Positions 52,691 to 61,889 are shown, numbered from the stretch's first letter. The stretch: 64,000 bases of DNA from Bradyrhizobium erythrophlei (GCF_900129425.1 NZ_LT670817.1:8708001-8772000); one strand, 5' to 3'. Numbers and translations are program-made. The notes: generated by a model from the letters alone, not told the origin.

Positions 52691-53764
52691 CTAAAATCCC
52701 GCCCGCGTATTGGCAAATCCGGCCGGCGCTTTGGCGCTCTCATCGAGCAGCCAGCGCGCGCGCGGCGCGGCGTCCATCGTATCGATCATCCCCAGCGCCA
52801 GTCGCTCGGCGCCGGCCCAGGCGATCATCGCGCCGTTATCGGTGCACAAGGCCGGCGGCGGGATGATCAGCGTGGTCTGCGCCTTGTCGGCGACGTCTTG
52901 CAACGCGCCGCGGATCGCCTGATTGGCGGCGACGCCGCCGGCGGCGACCAGCGCGCGGGGCGGTCCGAATTGTTCGTGAAACAGCCGCAAACCCACGCTC
53001 AGCCGGTCCGCGGTCGATTCCAGCACCGCGGCCTGGAAGCCGGCGCAGAGATCGCTGATGTCCCGCGGCTCTAGCGGATAGATCCTGGAGACCTCGTTGC
53101 GAACCGCGGTCTTCAATCCGGACAGCGAGAAATTGGCGTCGGCGCGCCCCAGCATCGGCCGCGGCAACGCGAACCGTTTGGCGTCGCCGCCCTGCGCGGC
53201 GCGCTCGACTTCGGGGCCGCCGGGATAGGGCAGCCCGAGCATTTTGGCGACCTTGTCAAAAGCCTCACCCATGGCGTCGTCGACGGTAGTGCCGAGCCGG
53301 ACATATTTGCCGACGCCGATCACGGCGACGATCTGGGTGTGGCCGCCGGAGGCGAGAAACAGGCAATAGGGAAACGCCAGCGCGCAGGTCAGCCGCGGCG
53401 TCAGCGCGTGGGCCTCCAGATGGTTGACCGCGATCAGCGGCGTATCGTGCACCATCGCGATCGCCTTCGCGGTGGTGAGGCCGACGATGACGCCGCCGAT
53501 CAGGCCGGGCCCTGCTGCGGCGGCGACCGCCGACAATTGCGCGAAGCCGATGCCGGCTTCCTTCATCGCGCGCCCGACGATGCCGTCGAGCACGTCGACA
53601 TGGGCGCGCGCCGCGATCTCCGGCACCACGCCGCCGAATCTGGCGTGCTCCTCGGTCTGCGAGCGTACGATGTTGGACAGAATCTTTCCGCTGCCGTCGC
53701 TCAAGCGCTCGACCACCGCGGCTGCGGTTTCATCGCAGGTGGTTTCGATTCCCAGCACCAGCAT
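52691..53764 (-). CDS. tsaD: tRNA N6-threonylcarbamoyladenosine synthase catalytic subunit TsaD
   Basis: This 357-residue ASKHA-fold protein transfers threonylcarbamoyl to A37 of ANN-reading tRNAs together with TsaB and TsaE. It has the start MLVLGIETTCDETAAAVV, the iron-binding histidines in VNHLEAHALTPRL, ASGGHTQIVAVIGVGKY, and the ending CTDNGAMIAWAGAERL. Upstream in-frame codons to 53836 are not conserved. It is divergent from hemD with a 134-bp gap. Confidence 0.97.
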   Translation of the reverse strand: MLVLGIETTCDETAAAVVERLSDGSGKILSNIVRSQTEEHARFGGVVPEIAARAHVDVLDGIVGRAMKEAGIGFAQLSAVAAAAGPGLIGGVIVGLTTAKAIAMVHDTPLIAVNHLEAHALTPRLTCALAFPYCLFLASGGHTQIVAVIGVGKYVRLGTTVDDAMGEAFDKVAKMLGLPYPGGPEVERAAQGGDAKRFALPRPMLGRADANFSLSGLKTAVRNEVSRIYPLEPRDISDLCAGFQAAVLESTADRLSVGLRLFHEQFGPPRALVAAGGVAANQAIRGALQDVADKAQTTLIIPPPALCTDNGAMIAWAGAERLALGMIDTMDAAPRARWLLDESAKAPAGFANTRAGF

Positions 53765-53898
53765 TGGTGTTTCGTTATCCAATTTCAGCCCTTGCGCTAG
53801 CGGCCAAAGCGGCGTTTGCCTATCTCCCGGTAGCACCGCGAGGTCGCGAAGCGCAATCGTCCGTTGCCGCGGAAATCCTACGCTTTAGAGTTTAACGC

Positions 53899-54636
53899 AT
53901 GGCTGTTCTCGTCACCCGCCCGCATCCCGACGATGAGGCCACTGCCGCTGGCTTGCGCGCTCGGGGGTTCGCGGTGCTGCTGGCGCCGATGCTGCGGTTC
54001 GAGCCGGTCGGCTTCCATGACGACGAGGACGCGCGCTACGGCGCCGTCATCGTCACCAGCGCCAATGCGTTGCGCGGCATCGCGCCGCATATCAAGGCCA
54101 GCCGGTTATTGAAGCTGCCGCTGTTCGCGGTCGGCGAACATACCGCGGCCGCCGCCCGCGGCCTTGGGTTCGAAAACGTGATCCCGGCCAACGGCGACGC
54201 CACGGCACTGCGCGATCTCGTGCTCGCAAGCGTCAAGGCGAAGACGCTGAAGAAGGCCAGCACGCTGCTGTATCTGGCCGGCGCCGATCTGGCGCGCGAT
54301 CTCGCCGGCGAACTCAGCGAGCGCGGCTTTACCGTCGTCACCCACACCACCTATCGGATGGTACCGCTGTCCAGCCTGCCGCGCGAGACCTGCGACGCCT
54401 TCGCGGCCAACCGGGTCGAAGCCGTGCTGCATTACTCGCGGCGCAGCGCGCGCGCCTTTCTGGACGCGGCGCGGGCCGCCGGCGTCGAAATATCGGCCCT
54501 GGCGATCCCGCAATGCTGTATCTCCCCGGCGGTGGCCTCCGTGGTCCGCGACGCCGGGGCCATGCAGGTCATGGTGGCGGCGTCGCCGGATGAAACCGCC
54601 TTATTCGCGGCGCTGGACCGTGCTTTGCACCCCTGA
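53899..54636 (+). CDS. hemD: Uroporphyrinogen-III synthase
   Basis: This 245-residue two-domain enzyme closes hydroxymethylbilane to uroporphyrinogen III. It shows AVLVTRPHPDDEATAAGLRA, the interdomain FAVGEHTAAAARGLGFENV, LLYLAGADLARDLAGELSER and VEAVLHYSRRSARAFLDAAR. Sequence conservation in HemD is low, but the order of motifs and the gene context with hemY support the call. The usual upstream partner hemC is not in this window. Confidence 0.88.
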   Translation: MAVLVTRPHPDDEATAAGLRARGFAVLLAPMLRFEPVGFHDDEDARYGAVIVTSANALRGIAPHIKASRLLKLPLFAVGEHTAAAARGLGFENVIPANGDATALRDLVLASVKAKTLKKASTLLYLAGADLARDLAGELSERGFTVVTHTTYRMVPLSSLPRETCDAFAANRVEAVLHYSRRSARAFLDAARAAGVEISALAIPQCCISPAVASVVRDAGAMQVMVAASPDETALFAALDRALHP

Positions 54637-54798
54637 TCGCGCTACAAGGCGTTTTCGAGCGAGGCATGCCCGGCAGCCGTCGGTGCCGGGAAAATGCGTC
54701 AAAACAAAAGATTAGAGCCTCGGAACCGATTGAACCGAGGTCTAAAGAACCTGTCGAATCGGATAGTCCACCTGCCGAGGAACCGAGGAACCGTCACC

Positions 54799-55953
54799 AT
54801 GGCCGATGACACGCCCGAAGACATTACGCCGCCGCCGGAGTCCGGCCGGCCCAAACGCCCGCCGCCCACCATCGACCTCGAAGCGTCGGAGGTGACAAGC
54901 GAGACCCAAGGGGCGGGCGAAGCCGCGGGCGCGGAAGCTCAACCCGAGCCATCAGCCCCGCAACGTTCGAGGTCCGCATTTTCCTCCGCGCTGATTGCCG
55001 CGGTGACCGGGGCGGTCGCCGCCGCGCTGGTGATCGCGGCCGCCACGTTCGCGGGCTGGCCTGGGGAAGCGGTTGCGCCAACCGCGCCCGCCGCGCCTCA
55101 GGTCAGTTCCGCTGACATCGATGCTCTCGCGGCGCGCGTCGCCAGCGTCGAGTCCAAAGCCGGCAGGCCCGCGGCCACCGCGCCCGATCCGGCGGCGGCA
55201 GCGCGGATCGAGGCGCTGGAGAAATCGCTGGCGTCCTTGCGCGGCGAACTCGCCGCGACGCGCACCCAATCGGAGAAGCTGGCGGCCGATCTCGACAGCG
55301 TCAAATCGGCGCCGCGCGAAACGGCGGCGCCGGTGGATTTGTCGGGGATTAACGACCGCCTCGCCCAGATCGAGCGCACGACGCACGCGCAGGGCTCCGA
55401 GATCGCGCAGGAGAACGCAAAGCCCGCCGATGACGTGCCGCTGCGCCGCATCGTGGCGGCAGCTATGCTCGACGTTCTCGTGCGGGTCGGCGATCCCTAT
55501 CCCGCGGCGCTTTCGGCGGCGAAATCGCTGGCGCCGGATCCGGACGCCTTGAAGCCGCTCGATGGCTTTGCCGCCTCGGGCGTGCCGAGCGCGGCTGTTC
55601 TCAGCCGCGAGCTGCTGACGCTGGTGCCGAAACTGCAGCCGCCGATGCCGGAGAACGCCGCCACAGGCACCGGCATCGTCGAGCGCCTGCAGGCCGGTGC
55701 CGCAAAGCTGGTCCGCATCGAGCGCACCGACGCCGTCGGCAACGAGCGCGGCAACGTGGTCGCGCGGATCACCGCGGCGGCGCTGCGCAACGATTCCAGC
55801 GAGGCCCGGCGCGAACTGAATACGCTTTCGCCGGCCGACCGCGCCGCCGCGCAAGGCTGGATCGACAAGGCCGACGCCCGCGATGCCGCGCTCGCCGCAT
55901 CCCGTCAATTCGCCGCCGACGCCATGTCGGCGCTCGCCAAACCGGCGCCATAG
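54799..55953 (+). CDS. Mitofilin-like / COG4223 membrane protein
   Basis: This 384-residue protein has an acidic, proline-rich N-terminus, then one membrane anchor (SALIAAVTGAVAAALVIAAA). A coiled-coil follows (DIDALAARVASVESKAGRPA, LEKSLASLRGELAATRTQSE), with a helical C-terminal domain after it. This layout is that of the alphaproteobacterial homologue of mitochondrial Mic60/mitofilin, a protein linked to intracytoplasmic membrane shaping. It sits between hemD and hemY, as in most members of the class. The ATG at 54799 was chosen because it starts the conserved acidic region. Confidence 0.85.
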   Translation: MADDTPEDITPPPESGRPKRPPPTIDLEASEVTSETQGAGEAAGAEAQPEPSAPQRSRSAFSSALIAAVTGAVAAALVIAAATFAGWPGEAVAPTAPAAPQVSSADIDALAARVASVESKAGRPAATAPDPAAAARIEALEKSLASLRGELAATRTQSEKLAADLDSVKSAPRETAAPVDLSGINDRLAQIERTTHAQGSEIAQENAKPADDVPLRRIVAAAMLDVLVRVGDPYPAALSAAKSLAPDPDALKPLDGFAASGVPSAAVLSRELLTLVPKLQPPMPENAATGTGIVERLQAGAAKLVRIERTDAVGNERGNVVARITAAALRNDSSEARRELNTLSPADRAAAQGWIDKADARDAALAASRQFAADAMSALAKPAP

Positions 55954-55960
55954 GAATCCG

Positions 55961-57673
55961 ATGTATCGTATTATCCTGTTTCTGGTGTTGATTGCGCTCG
56001 CGGCTGCGGGCGCGGCATGGGTGGCCGACCAGAGCGGCAACGTCGTGCTGTCGTGGAGCGGCCTGAAGGTCACGATCACGCCCTCCGGGCTGGCGCTAGG
56101 CACAGCCATCCTCGCCGCGATCCTGCTGTGGGCGATCGTGAGCGTGCTGGGGCGGCTGCCGGAAAAGATCCGGCGCAACAGCCGCGCGCGCCGCGCCGCG
56201 CGCGGCCGTCACGCCATTACCCACGGGCTGCTCGCGATCGGCCACGGCGATTCCACCGCCGCGCGAGCGCACGCCGCTGTCGCGCGCAAACATGCCGCGC
56301 ACGATCCGCTGGCGCTATTGCTGCACGCGCAATCGGCGCAGCTCGACGGCGATCGCGAAGGCGCGCGCGCGGCGTTCCGCGCCATGGCCGAACGCGAGGA
56401 CACGCGGCTGTTGGGCTTGCGCGGCCTATTCATCGAGGCGCAGCGCGCCGACGATCCCCACTCCGCGGTGATGCTCGCCGAAGAAGCGCTGAAACTGGCC
56501 CCGGCCTCGACCTGGGCCTCGCAGGCCGTGCTCGGATTTCGCTGCGCCAAGGGCGACTGGAGCGGGGCGCTGGCGATCCTCGACAACAATCTCGCCTCCG
56601 GCCTGATCGACAAGGCCGCATACCGGCGGCAGCGCGGCGTGCTGCTGACGGCGCGCGCGCTGGAACTGGAGACTGTCGACCGCGACCGGTCGCGCGAGTG
56701 CGTGATGGAAGCGATCAAGCTGGCGCCGACCTTGGTGCCGGCCGCCGCATTGGCCGGCAAATATCAGAGCGAGGCGCATCAGGTGCGCCGCGCGATGCGC
56801 ATCGTCGAGATGGCCTGGCTGGCGCAGCCGCATCCCGATCTCGCCGATGCCTACGCGCATGTGAAGCTCGGCGATTCCGCGCGGCAGCGGCTGGTGCGGG
56901 TGGAGACGCTGGCGGCCAAGGCGCCCGGTCATCTCGAAAGCGCGCTCGCGGTGGCGCGCGCCGCCATCGACGCGTCGGAATTCGCCCGCGCGCGCGAGGT
57001 GCTGGCGCCGTTCACGTCGGCACCGACGCAGCGCGTGGCGCTGCTGATGGCGGAGATCGAACGCAACGAACACGGCGACAGCGGCCGGGCGCGGGCCTGG
57101 ACCCTGCGCGCGGTGCGCGCGCTGCACGATCCGGTGTGGACCGCGGACGGCTATGTCAGCGACCGCTGGCGCCCGGTATCGCCGGTATCGGGCCGGCTCG
57201 ATGCCTTTCAATGGCAGACGCCGCTCGCGGCCCTGCCGTCGGACAAGAACGCCGCGATCGAATCCTCGGCCTTCGAGCAGGCGATGCTGGCGCCGCGCCG
57301 TGTTGAGCCGCCGCACGAGCCGTCGGCCGAGCCGGCGCCGCCACCGGCGGCGGCCGCACAGGATAATTCGCCGGCCCCTGCACCGGCGCCAGTTCCGCCC
57401 GCCTCCGCGGCCGTCGAACCGGCCCCCGCTGCTCCGCCTGCGTCATCCCCGACGCCAGCCGAACCGCCATCGCCGGCGCCGCTGTTCCGCGCCCGCGCCG
57501 ATCTCGGCAAAACTGGCGCCGCGAACGTTCCCCCGGTGATTCCCATTGTGCGCCCGCCCGACGATCCCGGGATCGATGACGAGCCCGTCAGCGACGAATT
57601 CGCGGAACCGATCCATCCCGCGCAGGGCCAGGCCGGCGGCTGGCGCGGTTTCCTGTCGCGCTGGGGCGGGTGA
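55961..57673 (+). CDS. HemY-type tetratricopeptide membrane protein
   Basis: This 570-residue protein has two N-terminal membrane helices (IILFLVLIALAAAGAAWVAD and LALGTAILAAILLWAIVSVL) flanking the HemY N-terminal signature. TPR repeats follow (EGARAAFRAMAEREDTRLLG, LRGLFIEAQRADDPHSAVML, SAVMLAEEALKLAPASTWAS). The C-terminus is a Pro/Ala-rich tail. It is associated with haem synthesis by gene context and possibly organises enzymes at the membrane. It is not the protoporphyrinogen oxidase also called HemY. The start at 55961 is 7 bp after the mitofilin-like stop. Confidence 0.9.
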   Translation: MYRIILFLVLIALAAAGAAWVADQSGNVVLSWSGLKVTITPSGLALGTAILAAILLWAIVSVLGRLPEKIRRNSRARRAARGRHAITHGLLAIGHGDSTAARAHAAVARKHAAHDPLALLLHAQSAQLDGDREGARAAFRAMAEREDTRLLGLRGLFIEAQRADDPHSAVMLAEEALKLAPASTWASQAVLGFRCAKGDWSGALAILDNNLASGLIDKAAYRRQRGVLLTARALELETVDRDRSRECVMEAIKLAPTLVPAAALAGKYQSEAHQVRRAMRIVEMAWLAQPHPDLADAYAHVKLGDSARQRLVRVETLAAKAPGHLESALAVARAAIDASEFARAREVLAPFTSAPTQRVALLMAEIERNEHGDSGRARAWTLRAVRALHDPVWTADGYVSDRWRPVSPVSGRLDAFQWQTPLAALPSDKNAAIESSAFEQAMLAPRRVEPPHEPSAEPAPPPAAAAQDNSPAPAPAPVPPASAAVEPAPAAPPASSPTPAEPPSPAPLFRARADLGKTGAANVPPVIPIVRPPDDPGIDDEPVSDEFAEPIHPAQGQAGGWRGFLSRWGG

Positions 57674-57788
57674 GCCGGGCGCGCCGGGCGAAAGCCCGCC
57701 GCGATCCGCGTTTTTCTTGCCAAACCGGGCGCTGCCCGATATCAGGTGCGGGCGTTTTCAGCCCGTTGCCGAACGCGCCGCACGGTCC

Positions 57789-57861
57789 GCCGCAATAGCT
57801 CAGCTGGTAGAGCACGTCATTCGTAATGACGGGGTCACAGGTTCGAATCCTGTTTGCGGCA
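57789..57861 (+). tRNA. tRNA-Thr (anticodon CGU), attachment site for a genomic island
   Basis: The acceptor GCCGCAA pairs with TTGCGGC. The D-arm is AGCTCAGCTGGTAGAGC, the anticodon loop TTCGTAA and the T-arm ACAGGTTCGAATCCTGT. CC but no A of the CCA end follows the discriminator. The 3' end CCTGTTTGCGGCACC (57849-57863) recurs exactly at 61447-61461. Confidence 0.96.
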
Positions 57862-57863
57862 CC
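57849..57863 (+). repeat. Candidate attL: tRNA-Thr 3' end direct repeat
   Basis: CCTGTTTGCGGCACC, 15 of 15 bases identical to 61447-61461 in direct orientation. This is typical of integration by a tyrosine recombinase into a tRNA 3' end. Confidence 0.75.
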
Positions 57864-58128
57864 GTGTCTCCTTCGCCGTCGTTCTCCCACTGTTCGTTTT
57901 GAGCATGCAAGGCACTGAAAATGGGGCCTTTTCACGCTTTCCTGCTCGCCGCACCGCCCGCAAGTTGAATGGTTGTTATGTCTCGCCAAGGAGACGGGCC
58001 TAAGCCTGCGATTGCGCATTCCGCCATTTACTTGGTGGAGTGACTGTGGTCGGCTTTTTGCGAAACCATCGCTCTGGGCGAATCCGTGAGCGCTGAACAG
58101 GCACCCTCAAGATCGAGCTGTCTCGCGC

Positions 58129-61100
58129 GTGGACTTCCTGGACAAACAGATCGCGCCGCCTAGATCGTGGGAGAAGTTCGAGGACCTCTGCCTTGCTCTG
58201 TTTCGGCGGCTCTGGGCAGATCAACTCGCCCTTAAGCATGGGCGAAGAGGTCAGCCCCAACACGGCGTGGACGTATACGGCTGCATCGATTTGTCGGGCG
58301 CGACTTACCAAGGCGTTCAATGTAAAGGTAAGGACGCGAACTACGGTGCGAACGCGACCGTCGCCGAATTGAAAGACGAAATTCAAAAAGCAGATAGGTT
58401 CAACCCGCCTTTGCAGAAGTGGATCTTCGCGACGACCGCCCCGGCGGACGTCAAGCTTCAGGGGGCGGCTCGAGTAATTTCCGAGGAACGGGCTAAGCGA
58501 GGTCGCTTCAGCGTCACCGTTTTGGGCTGGGAGGACATACAAAGCCTCCTCGCATTGCATCCGGAAGTGCTGGAGCAATTCTACCCGGAACATGGCCTCG
58601 ATCTGGCGACGGTTGCACGCGCCTTGAAGGCACTGACGTCGAATGTGTCCGCCGTCAGCGACCTGACTGCCATCGCAGCCAACTATAGTCCGGCGTCGCC
58701 GGCGCAGACGTTGGCTCCGCCTGTTTGGCTTCCGGTGAAGTTCGCAGAACAAAGGGACCTGAAGCCCGCTCTCATGGGGCGCCCTCTCGGGCCCGCCGAC
58801 GCCATGTCGTGTCCCCGGTTGTCGGAATCGCAAACGCTGATCCGCGAACTCAGGCACGGCTACTTCGCGCGCTTGGTTGGGGAGGCCGGAGCCGGGAAGT
58901 CGATATGCGCATTCCAAACCGCACATCATTTCGCAATACAGGGTTGGCGCGTCATGATGCTGGCGGACCCATCCGTTTCGCAGATCGACCTGCATCACGA
59001 CCAAAACTCGAAATCGCTTTATCTCATCGACGATGCCCACCTCGTGGCTCCGTGGGTTCTCGCACGGGCCGAGAGCCAAGCCAACGAGGGAACGTTTCTC
59101 CTCACCACGCATAATTCGGTCGAACAGTCCGCTGCGCGTCATGGCGCGATCATCTTGGACGCCAAGCGCGCCGTCCGCACGATCGCGACGGAACTCCGCA
59201 AAACGCTGCCGGAAACGATCCGCTTGGTCGGAGAGGTCGACGATCGGGTCCGGGACGGTTCCTACTACGAATCGATCGAAGTACGTCTCGACCAGGCCGA
59301 GCGCGCCGACAGGCCGTGGCAGTTCTGTTTTATCCTCGGGGGAGGATGGCGGCGTGCAAAGACGCTGATCGACAACGCCAGAGTGGCCGGCGCCGACATA
59401 ATCCTCGCGATCGCAGGCGTTCGTCAGATCGCCAGCCGCGATGCCCGCTGCAATCGCGACACCCTTTCCGTCCTGATCGACCGGATACCGATTCCGAATA
59501 TCGATCTGGAAAGGGCCATAAGTTGGCTGATCTCACAGCGCCTGCTGATCTCCGAAGCGGACCTTAGGACGCCTCATCAGAGGTTTGCCACCGTTGCATT
59601 GGTAGAAGCCATGAGAGGTCAGACCGAAGCTGGCCAAGCCTGCATATGGGAAGCGTGCAAGCGACTGTTTCAGGATACGCAGCTGCCGCTTCCGGGGCTA
59701 CGCACACTCCTCCACGAGTTGAGCTTCGGCAGCGGCATAAATTGGCATTCCCGCGTTCAGCGCGACTGGCTCGACTCCATGGCAGCACGCTGCTGGAGCG
59801 CGAACGACGCCGACCTTCCGATAGCGATCATGGCGTTATCCGAAATCCTCTCGAAGCAATCTGGTTGGCCGAAGGCATTGTCCAAAGAGCAACGATCCAA
59901 GGTCGTGGGTTGGGTTTCCCGGCCCAACAACCAGATCGGTTACGGTCTGCGTCATCTGCTCAACGACATGCGGAGCGACGACGAAGGCTACGCCCGCGAT
60001 CTGATGAAGGACGTGGACGCGATCTCGGTCGCGACCATCTACTCGGAAGTGAGCGCCAAGACGACGTTCTATCTCGGCAACTATCTTTCGATGGCATGGC
60101 AACTCGCGTCCGAACAATGGAAATCACAATTCCTCGAAGCACTCGACCGGCAACAGATGTTACGGGTCGCGGAGACTTGGCCGGCGGAAGAGCCACTCTC
60201 AAGTTTCAGCGAGTACTGCGAAGCGACCTATTTTGCGGAACCGTCGCTGGCTCTCGATATGGTGGACCGAATTGTTCCACGGATCGTCGTGGAAATCGAA
60301 AAGGAGCCAGCCGACACGTTCCACGAAGTCCAAGACGTCGCCTGGCACGTCCTGAAGGGCATCGATCTTCTTGGCATCTACGCAAAAAAGCGTCGGCAGA
60401 CCAAGCGCGAGGCCGCGATTTGCCGGACCATTTCAAGACGATTGCCCGCGCAATTACTCGGCGAGCGGCTTAGTCACACGACCAAACGTCAATTTCAGCC
60501 TGCAGCGTGGCTGCTCGACTTTCTCAGGCGCTCCGATCCTGACGTATTCACTCACGTTGTCCGTGCCATCGATTGGTCCAAGGTCGACGCCACCGTCGGT
60601 GATGGTTGGGAAAATCCCTCCCACGACGAAGAAGTCTTTCTCAGAATAGCCAGCCTGGATGGCGAAACCGCGAAAACTATCGCGGCTCTCATAGAGGAAC
60701 GTTTGAAAGATGCGAAAACACTCAGGCCCAAGCTCGCCCTGTTGTCGCCGAACCTGATCGAACGTCATCTTGATCAAGGTCGAGTCATCACTATCGACCG
60801 GCATGGTCACGTCGACTGGATGTCCGCCGCGGTCATCTTGGCACGCCTCATTGAGTTCAGGCCGGATCTCGTCCCCGCCGTCTTGGAGCCACTCGTGTTG
60901 CCCGTATTGGAAAAGCTATCGAATTCGCATCCTACTTTTTGGCGGGATGCCCATCTCTTCTTTCACATGATCCGCCAGTTCGCTGCGGGCTTTCTGGAAC
61001 GGATGCTGGATGGCGTCGATCCCGCCACCGCCGAGTCCAACTGGATCGCCGGCATCAAGTCGGCCCCGGACGTGCGGCGAGCGACCGCGATCCTTGTCGA

Positions 61101-61218
61101 CGCGGCGTCGTCGCGCGGCGACGCCGTCGGCGAGATGGCACGACGCATCCGGAGGAAATATCCTGCGAAGTCGAAGCCGATTCAGGAGGACGTCGAAGAA
61201 TTTACGTTCGAACAATAG
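58129..61218 (+). CDS. Nuclease-STAND NTPase protein, candidate single-gene antiphage defence system
   Basis: This 1029-residue protein has three visible parts. Residues 13-150 form a PD-(D/E)XK (Mrr-like) nuclease domain with E18 in KFEDLCLALF, D48 in QPQHGVDVYG and the Q64-x-K66 pair in YQGVQCKGKD. Residues about 215-480 are a P-loop NTPase with Walker A GEAGAGKS (251-258), Walker B SLYLIDDAH (296-304) and a sensor-like LLTTHNS, fitting STAND/AAA+ switches. The rest is a long alpha-helical solenoid, the usual sensing region. The start is GTG, and no better in-frame start exists after the stop at 58087. Average GC looks lower than in the neighbours. Function is inferred from architecture. 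Confidence 0.78.
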   Translation: MDFLDKQIAPPRSWEKFEDLCLALFRRLWADQLALKHGRRGQPQHGVDVYGCIDLSGATYQGVQCKGKDANYGANATVAELKDEIQKADRFNPPLQKWIFATTAPADVKLQGAARVISEERAKRGRFSVTVLGWEDIQSLLALHPEVLEQFYPEHGLDLATVARALKALTSNVSAVSDLTAIAANYSPASPAQTLAPPVWLPVKFAEQRDLKPALMGRPLGPADAMSCPRLSESQTLIRELRHGYFARLVGEAGAGKSICAFQTAHHFAIQGWRVMMLADPSVSQIDLHHDQNSKSLYLIDDAHLVAPWVLARAESQANEGTFLLTTHNSVEQSAARHGAIILDAKRAVRTIATELRKTLPETIRLVGEVDDRVRDGSYYESIEVRLDQAERADRPWQFCFILGGGWRRAKTLIDNARVAGADIILAIAGVRQIASRDARCNRDTLSVLIDRIPIPNIDLERAISWLISQRLLISEADLRTPHQRFATVALVEAMRGQTEAGQACIWEACKRLFQDTQLPLPGLRTLLHELSFGSGINWHSRVQRDWLDSMAARCWSANDADLPIAIMALSEILSKQSGWPKALSKEQRSKVVGWVSRPNNQIGYGLRHLLNDMRSDDEGYARDLMKDVDAISVATIYSEVSAKTTFYLGNYLSMAWQLASEQWKSQFLEALDRQQMLRVAETWPAEEPLSSFSEYCEATYFAEPSLALDMVDRIVPRIVVEIEKEPADTFHEVQDVAWHVLKGIDLLGIYAKKRRQTKREAAICRTISRRLPAQLLGERLSHTTKRQFQPAAWLLDFLRRSDPDVFTHVVRAIDWSKVDATVGDGWENPSHDEEVFLRIASLDGETAKTIAALIEERLKDAKTLRPKLALLSPNLIERHLDQGRVITIDRHGHVDWMSAAVILARLIEFRPDLVPAVLEPLVLPVLEKLSNSHPTFWRDAHLFFHMIRQFAAGFLERMLDGVDPATAESNWIAGIKSAPDVRRATAILVDAASSRGDAVGEMARRIRRKYPAKSKPIQEDVEEFTFEQ

Positions 61219-61286
61219 TTCCGGCAGATCGCGATGGACGCTGCCTTTGTCGTGAGACAAAAGGTTCACCAGCGCGTTTAGTACAT

Positions 61287-61300
61287 GGGAAGCGCTTCCC
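61287..61300. other. 14-bp perfect palindrome GGGAAGCGCTTCCC
   Basis: A self-complementary site about 70 bp after the stop of the nuclease-NTPase gene and 150 bp before the right att repeat. It could be a protein-binding dyad or part of a recombination site. Confidence 0.5.
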
Positions 61301-61446
61301 CTATTGCTTGCATCGCTAACCTGGTGTGTCACAGAACCGCAGTTGCCGTCGGTAGCCCCGCAACTGTGTGGTCCTATTCGTGGTCGGTTCAAAAATCGCG
61401 CAAGAAACTGCGAGCATATTCAAACTGATGCGCCAATAGTGCGGCG

Positions 61447-61461
61447 CCTGTTTGCGGCACC
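61447..61461 (+). repeat. Candidate attR: second copy of the tRNA-Thr 3' end
   Basis: CCTGTTTGCGGCACC, identical to 57849-57863. The flanks differ (GGCG before, ATCA after), so it is not a second tRNA gene. Confidence 0.75.
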
Positions 61462-61628
61462 ATCACACTCAATGGCTTAGCTTCTTTGAGACCGCTGCGG
61501 GGCACCAACCCGAAAACCCGACAACCCGGCAGTGTCCCCGTTTGAAATTCGAGGGCGTCTTGACGGCCGGTCGCCGCGCGACCGGTTCCATGCTATGTTC
61601 GGGGCAAGGCAGCATGGGAGCGTGCATC

Positions 61629-61826
61629 ATGGATGCCATCACGCTGGTCGTTTTTGTCGTTTCGATCGTTTCGATCGTTCTTGCCGGCCGCATTGCCGAG
61701 CGTCGGGGACGCAGCTTCAAAATCTGGGCGTGGATTGCCGCGTTTATCGGGCCGCTGGCGCTTCCGCTGGTGTTGCTGTTCCCGAATTTGCACGGCAGGA
61801 ACGGCGACCATGCCCAGGGGTGCTGA
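61629..61826 (+). CDS. Small two-helix membrane protein
   Basis: This 65-residue protein has two hydrophobic helices (ITLVVFVVSIVSIVLAG and AWIAAFIGPLALPLVLLF) joined by a basic loop (RIAERRGRSFKI). GGGAGC precedes the ATG at 61629. The longer frame from 61452 starts inside the island junction and is not credible. The function is unknown. Confidence 0.6.
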   Translation: MDAITLVVFVVSIVSIVLAGRIAERRGRSFKIWAWIAAFIGPLALPLVLLFPNLHGRNGDHAQGC

Positions 61827-61889
61827 CGGCGCGTAGCGCGTTCATCGCCGGCGAGAACCGGACATGAATCTGCGAGTTGCAAATGAAAC

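Larger units (their letters stand above)
61219..61628. other. 410-bp region at the right end of the tRNA-Thr island
   Basis: It contains a 14-bp perfect palindrome (61287-61300) and the repeated tRNA end (61447-61461). No integrase fragment was recognised. Beyond 61461 the sequence leads into a small membrane-protein gene. Confidence 0.55.

Noticed and set aside
58000..59142. 380-codon minus-strand frame opposite the nuclease-NTPase gene
   Set aside because: It is antisense to a protein with recognisable domains and shows no family similarity.
61436..61465. Second tRNA-Thr gene at the right att site
   Set aside because: Only the terminal 15 bases match. No anticodon or D-arm precedes them.
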